Below the pieces are notes generated by a model. It did not search any database. It was given only the letters and a program-made list of their open reading frames with translations, and was not told the DNA's origin. DNA of 64,000 nucleotides from Pseudactinotalea sp. HY158 (lineage in GTDB: Bacteria; Actinomycetota; Actinomycetes; Actinomycetales; Beutenbergiaceae). Position numbers and translations under genes: made by a program. Positions 62,048 through 64,000 of the stretch are shown here, piece after piece. The DNA is taken from contig NZ_CP045920.1 in the NCBI RefSeq assembly GCF_009660225.1, positions 1,550,001 through 1,614,000 on the forward strand, read 5' to 3'. Position 1 is the first letter of the stretch; the number at the start of each line of letters is the position of its first letter.

Positions 62048-63229
62048 GTGACCTCCCGACTGAACGATCCGCCGCCGCGCCCGGCCGTCCACTTCGACGG
62101 CGTCACCGCCTCGAACCCGCGGGAATACGCCGATCTGCGCGAATCGCCCGAGGCGCTCGGCACCGGCCTGTGGGCGGTTCTGGCCGAGTTCGACGGCCGG
62201 TGGCACGCCTGGCGCTTCGATGCTGTCAACCGCGCCACCCCGGGCCCGGCTGTGAGCACGATCACCTCGGATCGGCGCGCGGCGGCGGCCGGGCGGGACG
62301 ACGCGGCCGCGCGTTGGACCTCCTCGCTCGACCGGGCGGGATACGAGGCGGCGGTGACGGCGACCGTCGAGGCGATCCGCCGCGGTCGACTCGAGCAGGT
62401 GAACCTGGGTCGGATCCTCCACCGCCGCCTGCCCGTTCCCGTCCCGGCCCGGGCTCTGCACGCCCGTCTCGCCGCGGCGCATCCGTCTCCCTACGGGGGG
62501 TACTGGGACATTCCGGCGGGCGCGGCGGGACCGTCGGATCCGGGGGCGTGGCTGGTCAGTGCCTCGCCCGAGCTGGCGATCGAGGTCGACTCCGGCCGGA
62601 TCGCGGCCCGGCCGATCAAGGGCACGGCCCGCACGGCCGCGGAGCTGCTCCCCAAGGACGGGCGCGAGAACGAACTCGTGGCGGGTGCCCTCGCCGCCGA
62701 ACTCGCACCGCTCTGCCGGCCCGGCAGCGTCCGCACCGAACCCGCCGTGCTCGAACACCATCCGGGCCTCGTCCATCTGGTCGCGCGCGTGAGCGGCGCA
62801 CTGACGGCGGCCCGGCCCGGACCGCGGGACTGGATGGACATCCTCACGGCCACGCAGCCGCCGTGCTCGGTCGCGGGGGTGCCGCGCGCGGCGGCACTCG
62901 ACTGGATCGGGTCCGTGGAGCCGGTGCCGCGCGGTCCCTACTGCGGCCAGTTCGGCTGGATCGACGCCGACGCCGGCCGGGCGACCCTCGCCGCCGGCAT
63001 CAGGATCTTCTGGCACCGCGACGGGCTCCTGCACTTCGGCACCGGGGCCGGGATCACCGCGGGATCCACGCCCGCGGGGGAGTGGGCGGAGACCGAGCTC
63101 AAGGCCCGCCGCCTCGTGGAGCTGGCCGAGGACCTCCTCGCCGCCCCAGCCGACCCAGCCGACCTGCCCGCCCTGACTGCCCCGACCGGCCCGCCCGGCC
63201 CGACCGGGCCGGATCGACCCACCGCCTAG
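62048..63229 (+). CDS. pabB: Aminodeoxychorismate synthase component I (chorismate-binding, PabB-like)
   Basis: The enzyme converts chorismate with ammonia to 4-amino-4-deoxychorismate for folate synthesis. The 393-residue chorismate-binding domain has QVNLGRIL, the PIKGTART motif with the Lys characteristic of PabB (anthranilate synthase has Ala there), ENELVAGA and TATQPPCSVAG, with GAGITAGSTPAGEW at the end. The typical N-terminal domain is shortened. GTG 62048 lies six bases after TACCGT. An extended Pro/Ala tail is encoded by short repeats. The following gene is PabC-like, consistent with a folate pair. Confidence 0.82.
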   Translation: MTSRLNDPPPRPAVHFDGVTASNPREYADLRESPEALGTGLWAVLAEFDGRWHAWRFDAVNRATPGPAVSTITSDRRAAAAGRDDAAARWTSSLDRAGYEAAVTATVEAIRRGRLEQVNLGRILHRRLPVPVPARALHARLAAAHPSPYGGYWDIPAGAAGPSDPGAWLVSASPELAIEVDSGRIAARPIKGTARTAAELLPKDGRENELVAGALAAELAPLCRPGSVRTEPAVLEHHPGLVHLVARVSGALTAARPGPRDWMDILTATQPPCSVAGVPRAAALDWIGSVEPVPRGPYCGQFGWIDADAGRATLAAGIRIFWHRDGLLHFGTGAGITAGSTPAGEWAETELKARRLVELAEDLLAAPADPADLPALTAPTGPPGPTGPDRPTA

Positions 63230-63238
63230 GGTGGGGCG

Positions 63239-64000
63239 ATGTTCCTCTATGCGGGCGGACGCCTCATCGACCCGGACACCCCCGTCATCACGGCGAGCGA
63301 CCACGGGGTGCTCGTGGGCGACGGCGCGTTCGAGACGTGTGAACTCATCGACGGTCGCACCTTCGCCCTCACCCGACATCTGGACCGGCTCGAGTCCTCC
63401 GTGCGTGCACTCGGCCTGGCCGCCCCGGACCGCGATGAGATCCTCGCCGCGGTCGCGGCCATCGAGGGCGCGTGGGCCCGGGCGGAGGCCGGTTCGAGCG
63501 GCCGGCTGCGGATCACGTGGACCTCCGGTCCCGGGCCCATGGGGTCGGATCGGGGAGACGGCCCGGCCACCCTCCTGGTCTCCGCCGGCCCGGCCGCCGA
63601 GCCGCGGCCCGTGCGCGTGCGGCTCTCGCGCTGGGTGCGCAACGAGCGCTCCCCGCTCACGGGAGTCAAGTCGATCTCCTACGCCGAGAACGTGCTCGCG
63701 CTGGCCGATGCCAAGGCCCGCGGCGCCGGCGAGGCGATCCTCGCGAACACCCGCGGGGAGCTGTGCGAGGGCACCGGCACGAACGTGTTCGTCGAGCACG
63801 ACGGCCGGCTGCTCACCCCGGCGCTCGACTCCGGGGCACTCGCCGGGGTCACGCGCGCCCTCGTGCTCGAGTGGGCGCGGGAGGAGGGCGTGCCGGTGGC
63901 GGAGGCGACACTGCCCCTCGATGTGATCCGCACCACGAACCACGCCGCGCTGTCCTCCTCCACCCGGGGCCTCGTGCCGATCGTCGCGGTGGACGACCGC
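63239..64000 (+). CDS. pabC: Class IV aminotransferase family, probable 4-amino-4-deoxychorismate lyase (partial at right edge)
   Basis: Coding starts at ATG 63239, six bases after TAGGGT, and runs off the window without a stop. About 254 codons are visible. The fold-type IV PLP enzyme starts FLYAGGRLIDPDTPVITASD and has HGVLVGDGAFETCELIDGR, with the PLP Lys in TGVKSISYAENVLAL and the cofactor-phosphate segment LCEGTGTNVFVEHDG. Its position after PabB suggests lyase activity releasing pyruvate and 4-aminobenzoate; a branched-chain or D-amino-acid aminotransferase is a less likely alternative. Confidence 0.85.
   Translation, partial: MFLYAGGRLIDPDTPVITASDHGVLVGDGAFETCELIDGRTFALTRHLDRLESSVRALGLAAPDRDEILAAVAAIEGAWARAEAGSSGRLRITWTSGPGPMGSDRGDGPATLLVSAGPAAEPRPVRVRLSRWVRNERSPLTGVKSISYAENVLALADAKARGAGEAILANTRGELCEGTGTNVFVEHDGRLLTPALDSGALAGVTRALVLEWAREEGVPVAEATLPLDVIRTTNHAALSSSTRGLVPIVAVDDR

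Noticed and set aside
62048-63229. Anthranilate synthase component I instead of PabB
   Set aside because: The PIKGT motif has Lys where anthranilate synthases have Ala, and a PabC-like gene follows directly.

Overview
The window is chromosomal DNA from a high-GC Gram-positive bacterium of the Actinomycetota, most likely order Micrococcales. The evidence is the very GC-rich codon use, frequent GTG starts and a large set of actinobacterial hallmark genes: a PknL-like kinase next to a Rv2175c-like protein, SigA with a Lys/Ala/Pro-rich N-terminal linker, SepH, DUF4193, DUF3093, DUF3710, DUF3159, DUF3000, DUF5998, a CtpE-type ATPase and an F420-dependent glucose-6-phosphate dehydrogenase. No genus can be named from the sequence alone. 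Many genes start on GTG or ATG about six bases after a TANNNT-like -10 hexamer with no Shine-Dalgarno sequence, so leaderless transcription appears common.

Layout. 1-5.5 kb: kinase, LysM/transglycosylase, Rv2175c-like protein, prenyl synthase, DUF4192 protein (frameshifted) and a universal stress protein. 5.5-10 kb: glycine cleavage operon gcvT-gcvH-gcvP. 10-18 kb: sigA, a small zinc-ribbon protein, parE, a tandem GNAT protein and parC. 18-25 kb: a GNAT/acyl-CoA-synthetase-like protein (frameshifted), DUF5998, a phosphodiesterase-like protein, thymidine kinase, sepH and DUF4193. 25-32.5 kb: dut with DUF3710, OB-fold and DUF3159 genes, then a potassium module (two TrkA-type proteins facing a KimA-like permease) and a TRAM methyltransferase. 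32.5-39 kb: ctpE, fgd, and acnA behind a perfect palindromic operator.

39-46.7 kb is an accessory island of lower GC, all on the minus strand: a YobI-family membrane NTPase, an IS1380-family element inserted in the 5' end of that NTPase gene, a broken abortive-infection-like gene and a Phd/RelE-type toxin-antitoxin pair. It looks like a decayed defence island between housekeeping genes. Removing the IS plus one copy of its 5-bp target duplication rejoins the NTPase reading frame exactly and predicts a 1249-residue protein with its own leaderless promoter.

46.7-64 kb returns to core genes: a fatty-acid beta-oxidation pair (FadA/FadB type), RNase D (frameshifted) with DUF3000, an ATP-grasp ligase, zapE, a HIT protein, an iron-siderophore ABC transporter behind a DtxR/IdeR-like box, DUF3817, a SNF2 helicase, a tRNA Gly-Cys-Val cluster, and pabB/pabC-type folate genes running off the right edge.

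Three housekeeping genes (DUF4192, GNAT-ACS and rnd) each carry a single apparent one-base loss in a G/C run. Sequencing error is as likely as real mutation, and this caution also applies to the heavily frameshifted transposase and Abi genes.
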